The notes: a model not told the origin generated them from the letters alone. A DNA stretch of 50,397 bases from an uncultured Acetatifactor sp. (GCA_910578995.1 CAJTSY010000008.1:9136-59532); one strand, 5' to 3'; shown: positions 1-8,737, counted from the stretch's first letter. Numbers and translations are program-made.

Positions 1-1167
1 CAGGATTCCGGTGATGCACATCAGCGGAATCATTCCGATTAAATGGTAGCGGTATTCATAGGTTGCGGATCCGGCCCTGGTATTCGTCGGGATCAGGATG
101 AACAGATTCCAGATAAAAACCGCAGTCAGCAGAAGAATCCGCAGATCGTCCAAAGAAAACTTTGCAGCCGTTCCTTCTCCCGTCGCTCTCTTGCTCATCT
201 TTAGTTTCCGCACGGTGCTTATGACGGCCGCCGCACCGCAGAAAAGCATTACCAGTACCAGGCAGTATCTGGATAACAGCTTTATGCCTGCCATGGATAA
301 GACCGCAGTATCGGAACTTGTAGTCATACCTCCGAATAGTTCAAACATGCCGAAAAAGCAGGAGGAAATGTTATCCCATAACTGATATACACTGCAGATC
401 AGCATGCCGTTTCCCCTGGCTCCGCCCATGAGCCTTTCATTTACGATCCCGCCTGCCAGGGTCAGAATCCCGGATGCAGCTCCCATACAGAGAAGTCTCC
501 AGGATACCCGTTCCCATTTGATGAATTTGTATATGCCATAGGCGGCAAAAACCGGAAATATGCCGCACAGAAACACATAAAATCCGCTGGATGCCGATGT
601 AAGAAATAAGGTTCCCAGGTATATGACTGTCAGGGCTGATATAGAAGGTTTCCGTCCGGCGGGATTCCTTTCAGTCCCCAGAAGGATCCCCACAAGCAAA
701 AGCGGAACGGATGCTTTAATGATGTATTGGGCGCCTCCGAAAAACAGCATATTATAATAATCAAGCATTCCTAGCCGGTAGGGAATGATCAAAAGGTTGA
801 TGCAGAACAGGGGGTACAGGGAATCTTTTCCCCTGAATAGATAAAATATTGAAGCGGCGAAAATGCCAACAAACGCTATATTGGCCAGTCCGAAAGAAAG
901 GATGATGTCATTGGTGACAGCATAAAAAGGCAGGGCCAGTATACTGCTGCAGTCCCATTCCAGGGTGGTCAGGTATTCCCACTCCGGCAGTAAAAAGGTC
1001 TTCTGTCTCCAGATTTCTTCTGTATGGGTAAATAATTTGGCACTGTCACAGTCAATATTTTTATCAATCAAGGTAATATTGCTGTGTGCAATGAGTAAAA
1101 ACTGTATTGCAAAGAGAACGATCAATATCAGTTTTACCGGCTCTGTCCTAATCTTTTTCAGGTTCAT
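1..1167 (-). CDS. Polytopic membrane protein, C-terminus cut by the left window edge
   Basis: Reading the minus strand gives an open frame with no stop down to base 1. It encodes a strongly hydrophobic protein with about eight membrane segments, beginning with one at residues 11-28. The loop after the first helix is acidic and aromatic (IDCDSAKLF, then PEWEYLTTLEWD). That layout resembles GT-C-type glycosyltransferases or other lipid-linked-sugar enzymes, but no diagnostic motif lets me name a family. I chose the ATG at 1167 because GGGAGAGG lies a few bases upstream; in-frame ATGs at 1242 and 1284 are possible but have weaker ribosome sites. It lies downstream of the flotillin gene on the same strand, separated by a hairpin. 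The function is unknown. Confidence 0.7.
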   Translation of the reverse strand, partial: MNLKKIRTEPVKLILIVLFAIQFLLIAHSNITLIDKNIDCDSAKLFTHTEEIWRQKTFLLPEWEYLTTLEWDCSSILALPFYAVTNDIILSFGLANIAFVGIFAASIFYLFRGKDSLYPLFCINLLIIPYRLGMLDYYNMLFFGGAQYIIKASVPLLLVGILLGTERNPAGRKPSISALTVIYLGTLFLTSASSGFYVFLCGIFPVFAAYGIYKFIKWERVSWRLLCMGAASGILTLAGGIVNERLMGGARGNGMLICSVYQLWDNISSCFFGMFELFGGMTTSSDTAVLSMAGIKLLSRYCLVLVMLFCGAAAVISTVRKLKMSKRATGEGTAAKFSLDDLRILLLTAVFIWNLFILIPTNTRAGSATYEYRYHLIGMIPLMCITGIL

Positions 1168-1323
1168 ACCCTTTTCCTCTCCCACCTTGTTTTCCAGCCT
1201 TTTCCTTGCCTTATTTTTCCATGTTTTTCTCTGGATCTTCATCTTCCTGTCTTTCTCATTCTCCTTTTTTCGTATCGTGTCCATGATAGCAAATTCATTT
1301 ATATCGCCTTCAAAACGCCACAG

Positions 1324-1357
1324 TCCCGGAAAAATCCTGTCTGGGATTTTTCCGGGA
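1324..1357 (-). terminator. 14-bp perfect hairpin after the flotillin gene
   Basis: Bases 1324-1337 (TCCCGGAAAAATCC) are the exact reverse complement of 1344-1357, with a six-base loop. The hairpin sits between the flotillin stop and the membrane protein gene. The bases after the stem on the minus strand are not a clean T run, so it could be a weak terminator or an mRNA-stabilising stem. Confidence 0.55.
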
Positions 1358-1401
1358 AAATATGACGGACCGTGCTTTCGGATTATTTCATTTCTGAGGT
1401 A

Positions 1402-2901
1402 TTACTTCTGTTCTGAGGAACCAGGGTTCAATGCTGCCTTTCCAGCCAGGAATCCAGACAGTACCGCCTGCAGGTCCACGCCCGTTGACTCTTTCAGGCC
1501 GTCCGTGATTTGTACTACGGTCCCCATCACATCCTTCATCAGCTTTGCTGAATTACCGTCCCCGTACATTGTGATCCTGTCCACATTGGTAAGGGGCTGC
1601 GCGGCATTTTTGACTACTTCGGGCAAGGCCTTGAAATACATTTCCAGTACGGCGGCCTCTCCCATTTTTGCCATAGCCTCAGCTTTCTTCTCAATGCCTT
1701 CCGCCTCGGCCAGGGCTTTGGCACGGATGGCTTCCGCTTCGGCCAGGCCTCTGGTGCGGATACCGTCCGCTTCCTGCTCCATGGTGTAGCGTTTTGCCTC
1801 TGCCTGGGCTTTCATGGCCTGGGCTTCCTTCTCCGTTTCAAACTGTTTTGCCTCAGCCTCCCTCTGCCGCTCGTAAAGGACTGCGTCTGCCTGCTGCTGC
1901 TTTGCAAACCTGTCTGCCTCCGCCGTTTTCTTGACCTTGGCATCCAGCGCCTGTTCCATTACTTCCGCCTCCCGCTGTTTCAGCAGAATCTCTTTCTCCT
2001 GCTTTGCGATATTGGCATTGGCGGTGGTAATCTCCACGGTTTTCCGCTGTTCCTCCTGTTGGATTGTGTATGCGGCATCTGCCTCGGCCTGCTTGATATC
2101 GGCTTCCCGCTTCAGCTCTGCCTTTCTGATGGCCAGTTCATTCTGCTTCTTTGCGATCTCAGAGGCCGCGTTTACTTCCGCCTCATTGGCTTCCCGCTTG
2201 GCGCTTGCCTGGGCCTTGGCGATCTCTTTTTCGCTCTCTGCCCGGGAGATAGCGGCATTTTTCTGGATTTTAACGATATTGTCCACGCCCAGGTTTTCAA
2301 TGACGCCGTTTCCGTCCACAAAGTTCTGGACATTGAAGCTGATGATGTCAAGGCCCATGGCGGCCAGGTCCGGTTCGGCATTCTCCTTTACCAGCATTGC
2401 AAATTTCTGGCGGTCGGAGACCATCTCTTCCAGGGCCATTTTGCCCACGATTTCACGTACATTGCCTTCCAGAACTTCCCTTGACACCCGTCCGATATAT
2501 TCGGCGTTTTTGTTTAAGAAATTTTGTGCCGCAAGCTTCAGCCTCTCTTCATTGTCGCTGATCTTGACGTTTACGGTTGCGTCTACATTGATATTTATGT
2601 AATCCGCTGTGGGAACGGCATTGGAAGTCTTTACATCAATGGGTATCAGCTGCAGGTTCAGTTCGTCTTTTCTCTCCAGAAAGGGAATTTTAATGCCCGC
2701 TTTTCCGATGAGTACCTTGGGATTCCTGCGCAGCCCTGAGATAATTACAGCAGTGTCCGGTGATGCCTTTACGTATCCCGTGGCGAGAATCAGGGCCAGT
2801 AGCAGCAAAACCCCGCCTCCAATGATCACAATCGTCGGAACCCCGCCCGATGCCCTGCCTGACATTGCAAGAAGTGATAATTTAATAATATTTTCCAACA
2901 T
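1402..2901 (-). CDS. Flotillin-like SPFH domain protein
   Basis: The 499-residue product has a single N-terminal membrane segment (about residues 21-44). It is followed by an SPFH/prohibitin-type domain (about 45-210) and a long Ala/Glu/Lys-rich coiled coil with repeated AEAEAIRAKA-like heptads (about 225-430). This is the flotillin layout and matches the family length of about 500. Bacterial flotillins are membrane scaffolds that organise ordered lipid regions and affect signalling, secretion and wall synthesis. The start has GAGGAGGG upstream, and a 17-bp-spaced promoter lies at 2970-2998. The NfeD-like membrane partner often found beside flotillin genes is not in this window. Confidence 0.9.
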   Translation of the reverse strand: MLENIIKLSLLAMSGRASGGVPTIVIIGGGVLLLLALILATGYVKASPDTAVIISGLRRNPKVLIGKAGIKIPFLERKDELNLQLIPIDVKTSNAVPTADYININVDATVNVKISDNEERLKLAAQNFLNKNAEYIGRVSREVLEGNVREIVGKMALEEMVSDRQKFAMLVKENAEPDLAAMGLDIISFNVQNFVDGNGVIENLGVDNIVKIQKNAAISRAESEKEIAKAQASAKREANEAEVNAASEIAKKQNELAIRKAELKREADIKQAEADAAYTIQQEEQRKTVEITTANANIAKQEKEILLKQREAEVMEQALDAKVKKTAEADRFAKQQQADAVLYERQREAEAKQFETEKEAQAMKAQAEAKRYTMEQEADGIRTRGLAEAEAIRAKALAEAEGIEKKAEAMAKMGEAAVLEMYFKALPEVVKNAAQPLTNVDRITMYGDGNSAKLMKDVMGTVVQITDGLKESTGVDLQAVLSGFLAGKAALNPGSSEQK

Positions 2902-2969
2902 TTCCTTTCCCTCCTCTTCTTTCTGCTGCCTTGTCTTCGGTTACAAATGCTTTTCTCCGGATTAGGGTC

Positions 2970-2998
2970 ATTTTACCATGATATATGAAATAAGGCAA
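2970..2998 (-). promoter_or_regulatory. Predicted sigma-A promoter of the flotillin gene
   Basis: On the minus strand, TTGCCT (2993-2998) and TAAAAT (2970-2975) are separated by 17 bp, about 70 bp upstream of the flotillin start. Confidence 0.5.
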
Positions 2999-3061
2999 TG
3001 CTGTTATCGGAATAATATGCTGCTCCAAAGTGCCGGATCGCGCACGATTGCGCAGAATTTG

Positions 3062-3520
3062 TCATAACGGGGAAAATAAGTCTGCCGAGTCCAGAAGTAC
3101 CGTGAAAGGGCCCTCGTTTACCAGGGATACTTTCATCTCTGCACCGAAACTCCCCTCTTCCACTCTGGAAATCTCCCGGCGGCACCGTTCTATCAGGAAG
3201 CGGTACAGCGCATTGGCCTTTTCGGGGTCTCCGGCTTTTGTGAAGGAGGGCCGGTTCCCTTTTCGGCAGTCCGCGTAAAGGGTAAACTGTGAAACCAGAA
3301 GCAGGGATCCGCCTACTGATTTCAGATCCAGGTTGGTCTTGCCGTTCTCATCCTCAAAAATGCGCAGCCCCATCAGCTTCCTGGCCATTTTATCCGCGGT
3401 TTCCTCCGTGTCGGAGTTTTCGATGCCTATAAATACCAGAAAACCCAGACCGATCTCTCCGGTGGTCTTCCCGTCCACGGTCACTTCCGCTTTACTTACC
3501 CTTTGTACCAGAAATCTCAT
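3062..3520 (-). CDS. dtd: D-aminoacyl-tRNA deacylase
   Basis: The 152-residue protein starts MRFLVQRV and carries the family marks SQFTLYAD in the middle and NEGPFT near the C-terminus (usually NxGPV/FT). Dtd hydrolyses D-amino acids, and glycine mischarged on tRNA-Ala, from tRNA and so protects translation. The length is typical. The frame is open further upstream, but homology begins at the ATG at 3520. That start lies inside the 3' end of the AI-2E permease gene (29-bp overlap), so the two are probably co-transcribed and translationally coupled. Confidence 0.94.
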   Translation of the reverse strand: MRFLVQRVSKAEVTVDGKTTGEIGLGFLVFIGIENSDTEETADKMARKLMGLRIFEDENGKTNLDLKSVGGSLLLVSQFTLYADCRKGNRPSFTKAGDPEKANALYRFLIERCRREISRVEEGSFGAEMKVSLVNEGPFTVLLDSADLFSPL

Positions 3521-4811
3521 CTTTTTTCTCCTTGTGATGTTCTTTGTTCTTTCTGCGGGGTGTTTTGGGAGGTATCTCATGAATCCCTTCCTCATCTATG
3601 TAATCCACATTGACATAGTCTTTTGTTGCGCTGGGCATGTTCTTCTTTTCCAGTCTGGAAGTGACCAGCGCCCTCACTGCGGTATAGATAACCGCGAAAA
3701 TGGGAACCCCCACGACCATACCCAATACACCGAACAGGCCTCCGAAAAAAGTGATGGAGAATATGACCCAGAACCCGGTAAGCCCAGTGGAACTGCCAAG
3801 AATCTTCGGCCCCAGGATATTGCCGTCAAACTGCTGCAGCGCCAGGGCAAAAAGAGCAAAGTATACACAGTTCAGCGGATGCATGGGATCTACCACAAAA
3901 ATCAGGATGGTACTGGGTATTGCGCCCAGGAAGGGTCCGAAAAACGGGATGATGTTGGTCACGCCGATAATCAGGCTGATTAATATGGCGTATGGCGTCT
4001 TCATTAGGGTGGTTCCCAGAAAGCAGAGGATGCCGATGATAATGGAATCCACAATTTTTCCACTCAAAAATCCGATGAAGGTCCTGTGGGTAAAACGGAA
4101 ATTGCGGATCACGGTGTTGGCTGTGTCTTTTTCAAAAAAAGCATATACTATTTTCTTGGCCTGCGCCGCGAAATGCTCCTTACTGGCAAGCACATAGATG
4201 GAAATAATGAAACCGATCACAAAATCCCACAAAACATTCAGTACGCTGATAAAACTCAGCGATAAAGTCTTGATCAGGGATGCGGTGCCGGGAATGATAT
4301 GGTTCAGCCAGTCTTCCAACTGTGTGGAAAATTTGTCCAGCGTTTTGGATACATATTCCCCGAACTCCGGATTGTCCTCCAGCACCCTGTTGATCCAACT
4401 GCTCACGTTTCCCGCATAGGAATCAAAATTGACAATAATGCCCTCGATACTGGGTACGATCTGGGATATCAGCATGAATACCAGACCATAGATCAGCGCC
4501 ACGAACAAAAAAGCCGTAATGATGATGCCCAGGGCCCGGATGGACTTTCTGCGCCCTTTCGTGTCCTTTACTCCGCATCTGCCGAAAAGGGGAACCAGGA
4601 GCCGCCCTTCCATGAAGTTCAGAACCGGCGTCAGCAGGTACGCGGTAACCAGGCCGAATACCACCGGCATCAGAATGTCAATAACCATACCGATGCCCTC
4701 GGTGATGTTCGAACTATGGAATATAAGATAATAAAAAGTGATGGAAGCAGCTACAACCAGAAATAAAGTCAATCCCCAGCGTACATATTGATTATTGATT
4801 TTGATTTTCAT
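3492..4811 (-). CDS. AI-2E family transporter (TqsA/YtvI-like permease)
   Basis: The 439-residue protein has about eight membrane segments in the pattern of the AI-2E permease family: paired N-terminal helices, a long soluble loop after the third helix, then a cluster containing NIIPFFGPFLGAIPS. That last motif is the family hallmark. Members have been linked to AI-2 export, osmolyte efflux and Na+/H+ exchange, so the substrate cannot be assigned here. The C-terminus is a charged cytoplasmic tail (KTPRRKNKEHHKEKKDE). GGAAGG precedes the ATG, and a promoter is visible at 4862-4890. It overlaps dtd downstream. Confidence 0.88.
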   Translation of the reverse strand: MKIKINNQYVRWGLTLFLVVAASITFYYLIFHSSNITEGIGMVIDILMPVVFGLVTAYLLTPVLNFMEGRLLVPLFGRCGVKDTKGRRKSIRALGIIITAFLFVALIYGLVFMLISQIVPSIEGIIVNFDSYAGNVSSWINRVLEDNPEFGEYVSKTLDKFSTQLEDWLNHIIPGTASLIKTLSLSFISVLNVLWDFVIGFIISIYVLASKEHFAAQAKKIVYAFFEKDTANTVIRNFRFTHRTFIGFLSGKIVDSIIIGILCFLGTTLMKTPYAILISLIIGVTNIIPFFGPFLGAIPSTILIFVVDPMHPLNCVYFALFALALQQFDGNILGPKILGSSTGLTGFWVIFSITFFGGLFGVLGMVVGVPIFAVIYTAVRALVTSRLEKKNMPSATKDYVNVDYIDEEGIHEIPPKTPRRKNKEHHKEKKDEISGTKGK

Positions 4812-4861
4812 GAAACTATTCCTTCCCTGATGTGCATCCCCTCTAAAAATATCCTATATCC

Positions 4862-4890
4862 ATAATACTCTTAAAATACCCACTTAACAA
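4862..4890 (-). promoter_or_regulatory. Predicted sigma-A promoter of the AI-2E permease-dtd unit
   Basis: On the minus strand TTGTTA (4885-4890) and TATTAT (4862-4867) have a 17-bp spacer, about 50 bp before the permease ATG. Confidence 0.5.
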
Positions 4891-4952
4891 GTAAACTTTT
4901 GAAATCTTTTGAAATTTATTATAATTTGTAAAAGAATGTCGGCTGAAAGCGA

Positions 4953-5555
4953 TTATTTTCTGCGGTATCCTTCATAGGGGGCCAGTTCAAAGCGGATAAA
5001 GTAACCCCTGTCATGCCTGCACACAGGACAGACTACAGGGGCGGCCTTTCCCTTGAACACAAACCCGCAGTTCAGGCACATCCACTCCTCTTCCACCTCC
5101 GAAACAAACAGCTTCCCTTCCCGGATCAGTTCCGCATATCTTCCAAACCGGTCCCCGTGCACCTTCTCAATGGAAGCGATCTGAAGGAAGGAGGATGCAA
5201 TCTGATCAAAGCCCTCCTGTTTTGCCGTCTCGCCGAATGTCTTGTAAACGCTGTCGTGCTCCTCGTATTCATTGTGCTGTGCGGCGGTCAGCAGATCCGC
5301 TACGTTGTCGGAAAGGTTCACAGGATATCCGCCGTCTATGAAGATATTGCTGCCTGCCATTTCCTTCAAATGACCGTAAAATATCTCCGCATGCTCCTTT
5401 TCCTGCGATGCCGTAAATGCAAAAATCGCACTGATGACCTGCAGCCCGCTTTCCCTGGCCTGTGCTGCCGCAAATGTATAACGGTTCCTGGCCTGGCTCT
5501 CCCCTGCAAAGGCCCTCATCAGGTTGTCCTTTGTAACACTTTTTGCAAATTCCAT
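4953..5555 (-). CDS. rbr: Rubrerythrin
   Basis: The 200-residue protein has an N-terminal ferritin-like diiron domain with the expected Glu/His clusters: ESQARNRY near residue 20, EKEHAEIF near 53, and IEKVHGDRF near 130. A C-terminal rubredoxin domain has two Cys pairs (CLNC and CPVC). Rubrerythrins reduce hydrogen peroxide to water in anaerobes, taking electrons through the rubredoxin iron. Domain order and length are those of classical rubrerythrin. The start has GAGGAG upstream. A TATAAT -10 box lies at 5624-5629 (minus strand) without a clear -35, at the edge of a repeated intergenic sequence. The gene appears monocistronic. Confidence 0.95.
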   Translation of the reverse strand: MEFAKSVTKDNLMRAFAGESQARNRYTFAAAQARESGLQVISAIFAFTASQEKEHAEIFYGHLKEMAGSNIFIDGGYPVNLSDNVADLLTAAQHNEYEEHDSVYKTFGETAKQEGFDQIASSFLQIASIEKVHGDRFGRYAELIREGKLFVSEVEEEWMCLNCGFVFKGKAAPVVCPVCRHDRGYFIRFELAPYEGYRRK

Positions 5556-5628
5556 TTCCTAATCTCCTCTTCTTTTTTCTGTAGATGACAGGCTTGAACT
5601 TGCCTGCCATATTATCGGCAGTCATTAT

Positions 5629-5703
5629 AGTAACAGTATGCCGTTACCGTTTCGCCCGGCGCCTCTGCAGCCGCGAACGACGAGCCGTGAACAGTAACAG
5701 TAT
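5629..5703. repeat. 12-bp direct repeats flanking an imperfect palindrome
   Basis: AGTAACAGTATG occurs at 5629-5640 and again at 5692-5703. Between the copies is an imperfect inverted repeat (TTCGC...GGC at about 5651-5660 against GCC...GCGAA near 5670-5676). It lies between the divergent rubrerythrin and ttcA genes and touches the rubrerythrin -10 box. It could be a small interspersed element, a duplicated regulator site, or a chance duplication. Confidence 0.45.
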
Positions 5704-5733
5704 GTCCATCTGGAAAGAAAATATAATTCGCTC

Positions 5734-5762
5734 TTGTCTTTATTCTTCAAAAAGACTAAAAT
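5734..5762 (+). promoter_or_regulatory. Predicted sigma-A promoter of ttcA
   Basis: TTGTCT (5734-5739) and TAAAAT (5757-5762) are separated by 17 bp. GAAAGGAG follows shortly before the ttcA ATG at 5799. Confidence 0.55.
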
Positions 5763-5798
5763 AGAAGGCAGGAGCTCAGGCCCGGAAAGGAGAACACC

Positions 5799-6515
5799 AT
5801 GAAACTCCAACAGGTACTCAGTTATGTCCGCAAAGCCGTGGACGATTACGGTATGATAGAAGCCGGGGACAGAATTGCCGTGGGCATTTCCGGCGGGAAG
5901 GACAGTCTCACGCTTCTCCATGCCCTTCACGGCCTGAAGCGTTTTTATCCAAAGAAGTTTGAACTCAGTGCCGTTACCGTTGATCTGGGTTTCCAAAACC
6001 TCCGGCTTGACAGAATCAGTGAACTGTGCCGGGAATTGGAAGTGGAATACACCATTGTGAAGACGGATATTGCTCAAATCATTTTCCAGGAGCGTAAAGA
6101 AGAAAATCCCTGTTCCCTCTGTGCGAAAATGAGAAAAGGGGCGCTGAACCAGGCGATAAAGGTAAAGGGGTGCAACAAAGTGGCCTATGCCCACCACAGG
6201 GATGATGTGGTGGAAACCATGTTGATGTCCCTGATTTATGAAGGACGTTTCCATACCTTTGCGCCGGTCACCTATCTGGACAGAATGGATCTCACAGTGA
6301 TCAGGCCCCTTATGTACATGAAGGAGGCTGATGTGATCGGATTTGTCAACAGGTACCAGGTTCCTGTGGTAAAAAGTCCCTGTCCTGCGGATGGGCATAC
6401 GAAACGTGAATACGTCAAAAACCTGCTCCGGCAGCTGAATCTGGAAAATCCAGGGGTAAAGGACAGAATGTTTACTGCAGTTCAGGATGGCAATATGAAA
6501 GGTTGGGCAAAATAG
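5799..6515 (+). CDS. ttcA: TtcA-family tRNA 2-thiolation protein
   Basis: The 238-residue product is an N-type ATP pyrophosphatase. The PP-loop SGGKDS is at residues 31-36, the CxxC pair at C105/C108 (CSLC), and a third cysteine at C195 in SPCPAD. These three cysteines are those that hold the [4Fe-4S] cluster in TtcA, which adenylates and thiolates cytidine 32 of tRNA. The family also includes relatives with other thiolation targets, so the precise substrate is inferred. The stop codon TAG is followed immediately by the ATG of the recombinase gene, so the two are almost certainly co-transcribed. Confidence 0.85.
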   Translation: MKLQQVLSYVRKAVDDYGMIEAGDRIAVGISGGKDSLTLLHALHGLKRFYPKKFELSAVTVDLGFQNLRLDRISELCRELEVEYTIVKTDIAQIIFQERKEENPCSLCAKMRKGALNQAIKVKGCNKVAYAHHRDDVVETMLMSLIYEGRFHTFAPVTYLDRMDLTVIRPLMYMKEADVIGFVNRYQVPVVKSPCPADGHTKREYVKNLLRQLNLENPGVKDRMFTAVQDGNMKGWAK

Positions 6516-7592
6516 ATGGCGGTTGTAAAGCACAATAATTATCACGACGAGCAAAATGTACAGAATATTCTGAAAATAAGGGCAGTCCTGGAAACCCTTC
6601 CCCCTTTCTGCAAGACATTCTTCCGCGGAATTGAGGAATATACTTCTCCCCGGACAAGGCTGGCCTATGCCTATGACATTAGGCTGTTTTTTGAATATGT
6701 CCATGACCAGAATTCCATCTACTCCAAAATGGATATCCGGGATTTTCCGCTTTCCATTCTGGACCAGCTGACCAGGCTGGATATTGAGGACTATCTGGCA
6801 TACATGTCCCTGTACCAGAAGGACGGCAGGGACATAACCAACGAAGAGCGCGGAAAATCAAGAAAGTTGGCGGCTCTCCGGAGTTTTTACAATTATTTTT
6901 ACCGTTCGGAAATGATTCGGACAAATCCTGCCTCCCTGGTTTCCATGCCCAAACTCCATGAGAAGGAAATCATTCGTCTGGAGCCCAACGAAGTGGCCAT
7001 TCTCCTGAACCAGGTGGAAAACGGGACCAACCTGACCAGGAAGGAACTGGAATACCACAAAAAAACCAGGCTCCGGGACGTGGCCCTGCTGACACTGCTT
7101 CTTGGCACCGGGATCCGGGTATCGGAATGCGTGGGCCTGGATCTGAAGGATGTCAATTTCGATGTGGGCGGAATCAAAATACGCCGTAAAGGCGGCTATG
7201 AGGCAGTGGTCTACTTTGGGGATGAGGTGGAGACTGCCCTGTTGGACTACCTGGAGGAAAGGGAGCACATCATTCCCGTGGAGGGACATGAAGACGCCCT
7301 GTTTCTGTCGCTGCAGAACCGAAGAATAACCGTGCGCGCAGTGGAAAACCTGGTGAAAAAGTATGCTTCCAGGGTGACTACCTTAAAGAAGATCACCCCC
7401 CATAAGCTCAGAAGCACATATGGTACCTCCCTGTACCAGGAGACAGGCGATATCTATCTGGTGGCGGACGTCCTGGGACATAAGGACGTGAACACTACAA
7501 GGGCTCACTATGCCGCACAGGCAGACGACAGGAGACGCAGGGCCGCACAGTATGTCCGGCTCCGGGAAAAGATGCCGGACGAAAAGGATTAG
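6516..7592 (+). CDS. Tyrosine recombinase (XerC/XerD-like)
   Basis: The 358-residue protein has an N-terminal SAM-like core-binding domain (about 35-135) and a C-terminal catalytic domain with a complete set of residues. These are R201 in GTGIRVSE, K225 on the beta-hairpin, H296 and R299 in PHKLRSTYG, H322 in LGHKD and nucleophile Y332 in RAHYA. Length and composition fit a chromosomal Xer-type recombinase that resolves chromosome dimers rather than a phage integrase. No phage genes or att-like repeats are adjacent. A XerC/D assignment cannot be split further from sequence alone. It follows ttcA with no gap and precedes lexA. Confidence 0.82.
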   Translation: MAVVKHNNYHDEQNVQNILKIRAVLETLPPFCKTFFRGIEEYTSPRTRLAYAYDIRLFFEYVHDQNSIYSKMDIRDFPLSILDQLTRLDIEDYLAYMSLYQKDGRDITNEERGKSRKLAALRSFYNYFYRSEMIRTNPASLVSMPKLHEKEIIRLEPNEVAILLNQVENGTNLTRKELEYHKKTRLRDVALLTLLLGTGIRVSECVGLDLKDVNFDVGGIKIRRKGGYEAVVYFGDEVETALLDYLEEREHIIPVEGHEDALFLSLQNRRITVRAVENLVKKYASRVTTLKKITPHKLRSTYGTSLYQETGDIYLVADVLGHKDVNTTRAHYAAQADDRRRRAAQYVRLREKMPDEKD

Positions 7593-7616
7593 GCTCTCCG
7601 GGGGGAACGGTCAGAC

Positions 7617-7643
7617 CGAACATATTTTTGGAATACATGTTTG
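7617..7643. promoter_or_regulatory. Two LexA (SOS) box-like operators upstream of lexA
   Basis: CGAACATATTTTTG (7617-7630) matches 12 of 14 positions of the Gram-positive LexA box CGAACATATGTTCG. Immediately after it, GGAATACATGTTTG (7630-7643) keeps the GAA....GTTxG core. The second box overlaps the -35 of the lexA promoter, the expected arrangement for autorepression. Confidence 0.55.
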
Positions 7644-7669
7644 CTTTTTGGTTGTTCATATGGTATAAT
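7641..7669 (+). promoter_or_regulatory. lexA promoter
   Basis: TTGCTT (7641-7646) and a perfect TATAAT (7664-7669) are separated by 17 bp. AGGAGG follows just before the lexA ATG at 7724. Confidence 0.7.
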
Positions 7670-7723
7670 GGCCTTATTCAAAGAACGAAACGGTCGGTTT
7701 AATTCTGATTCAGGAGGAAATAT

Positions 7724-8341
7724 ATGTCATTTGGAAAGATAACACCCAAGCAGCAGGAAATACTGAATTACATCAAGGACGAAATACTGGGAAAGGGATA
7801 TCCCCCCACTGTGAGGGAGATCTGTGAGACAGTGGGGCTGAAATCCACATCTTCCGTCCACTCTCATCTGGAAACTCTGGAAAAAAACGGCTATATACGG
7901 AGGGATCCTACAAAACCCCGGGCCATTGAGGTGTGCGACGACAGTTTCCAGCTTGTCCGCAAAGAAATGGTCAGCCTGCCCATCATCGGAAATGTGGCGG
8001 CAGGGCAGCCCATCCTGGCAGAGGAAAATATCGTGGATTATTTTGCCGTACCAGCAGATGTGGTTCCCAGGGGCGAATCCTTTATCCTGAACGTACGTGG
8101 GGATTCCATGATCAATGCGGGCATTTTCAACGGGGACAGGGTCTTTGTCAACTCCTGTAACACGGCCAGGAACGGCGAGATCGTTGTGGCCCTTATCGAC
8201 GACTCTGCCACGGTAAAAACATTTTACCGGGAGGACGGCCATATCCGCCTGCAGCCTGAAAATGACTCCATGGATCCCATTATTGTTGACGACTGCCAGA
8301 TTCTGGGACGGGTATTTGGCATTTTTCGTTTTTACCGTTGA
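7724..8341 (+). CDS. lexA: LexA repressor, SOS regulator
   Basis: The 205-residue protein has an N-terminal winged helix-turn-helix (TVREICETVGLKSTSSVHSH, about residues 29-48) and a C-terminal S24 autopeptidase domain. The self-cleavage bond is Ala93-Gly94 (NVAAGQP), the catalytic serine is S128 (GDSM), and the catalytic lysine is K165 (TVKTF). LexA represses DNA-damage genes until RecA filaments trigger its self-cleavage. Length and spacing of the catalytic dyad are standard. Operator-like boxes at its own promoter support autoregulation. Confidence 0.97.
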   Translation: MSFGKITPKQQEILNYIKDEILGKGYPPTVREICETVGLKSTSSVHSHLETLEKNGYIRRDPTKPRAIEVCDDSFQLVRKEMVSLPIIGNVAAGQPILAEENIVDYFAVPADVVPRGESFILNVRGDSMINAGIFNGDRVFVNSCNTARNGEIVVALIDDSATVKTFYREDGHIRLQPENDSMDPIIVDDCQILGRVFGIFRFYR

Positions 8342-8509
8342 ACTACATATTTTTTTCCGTATAAAAATGATGTATAAATTTACGGATTCCGCAGATATTA
8401 ATATGGCCGGAAAGTTAAACTGCCGTGCAGAAGAAATGGTAAAATATACAAGGTTTCAATGTCCGCCAAAGCCGGCATTGGCCGCCGAAGCGGACGGGAG
8501 GGTATGAAC

Positions 8510-8722
8510 ATGGGAAATAAATTTTTAGACGGAACTGCCCTTACCATTGCCATTATCGGTGCAATTAACTGGGCCCTGATCGGGATCTTCCGCTTTGACC
8601 TGGTAGCCTTTATTTTTGGAGATATGTCCTGGCTTTCCAGAATCATTTATGCGCTTGTAGGCGTGTGCGGGCTCTACCTGGTCAGCTTCTATATGCATCT
8701 TGGCAGCAGAAGCGACGCGTAG
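8510..8722 (+). CDS. DUF378 family small membrane protein
   Basis: The 70-residue protein has two membrane segments, with AIIGAINWALIGIF in the first and a second around residues 40-60. This is the signature of the DUF378 (YuzA-like) family, whose function is unknown. The frame is open upstream, but the ATG at 8510 is correctly spaced from GGGAGG; the ATG six bases earlier is too close. It ends just before a bidirectional terminator. Confidence 0.85.
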   Translation: MGNKFLDGTALTIAIIGAINWALIGIFRFDLVAFIFGDMSWLSRIIYALVGVCGLYLVSFYMHLGSRSDA

Positions 8723-8737
8723 GCAGCTCTGGAAATG

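Noticed and set aside
965..1789. Long plus-strand open frame opposite the membrane protein and flotillin genes
   Set aside because: It is the reverse frame of real minus-strand genes, spans an intergenic hairpin, has no ribosome site and reads as low-complexity hydrophobic and serine-rich sequence.
1931..2602. Ala/Ser-rich plus-strand frame within the flotillin gene
   Set aside because: Mirror frame of the Glu/Ala coiled coil; no ribosome site or known domain.
6516..7592. The tyrosine recombinase as a phage or island integrase
   Set aside because: It is packed between ttcA and lexA with no tRNA, att-like repeats or phage genes beside it.
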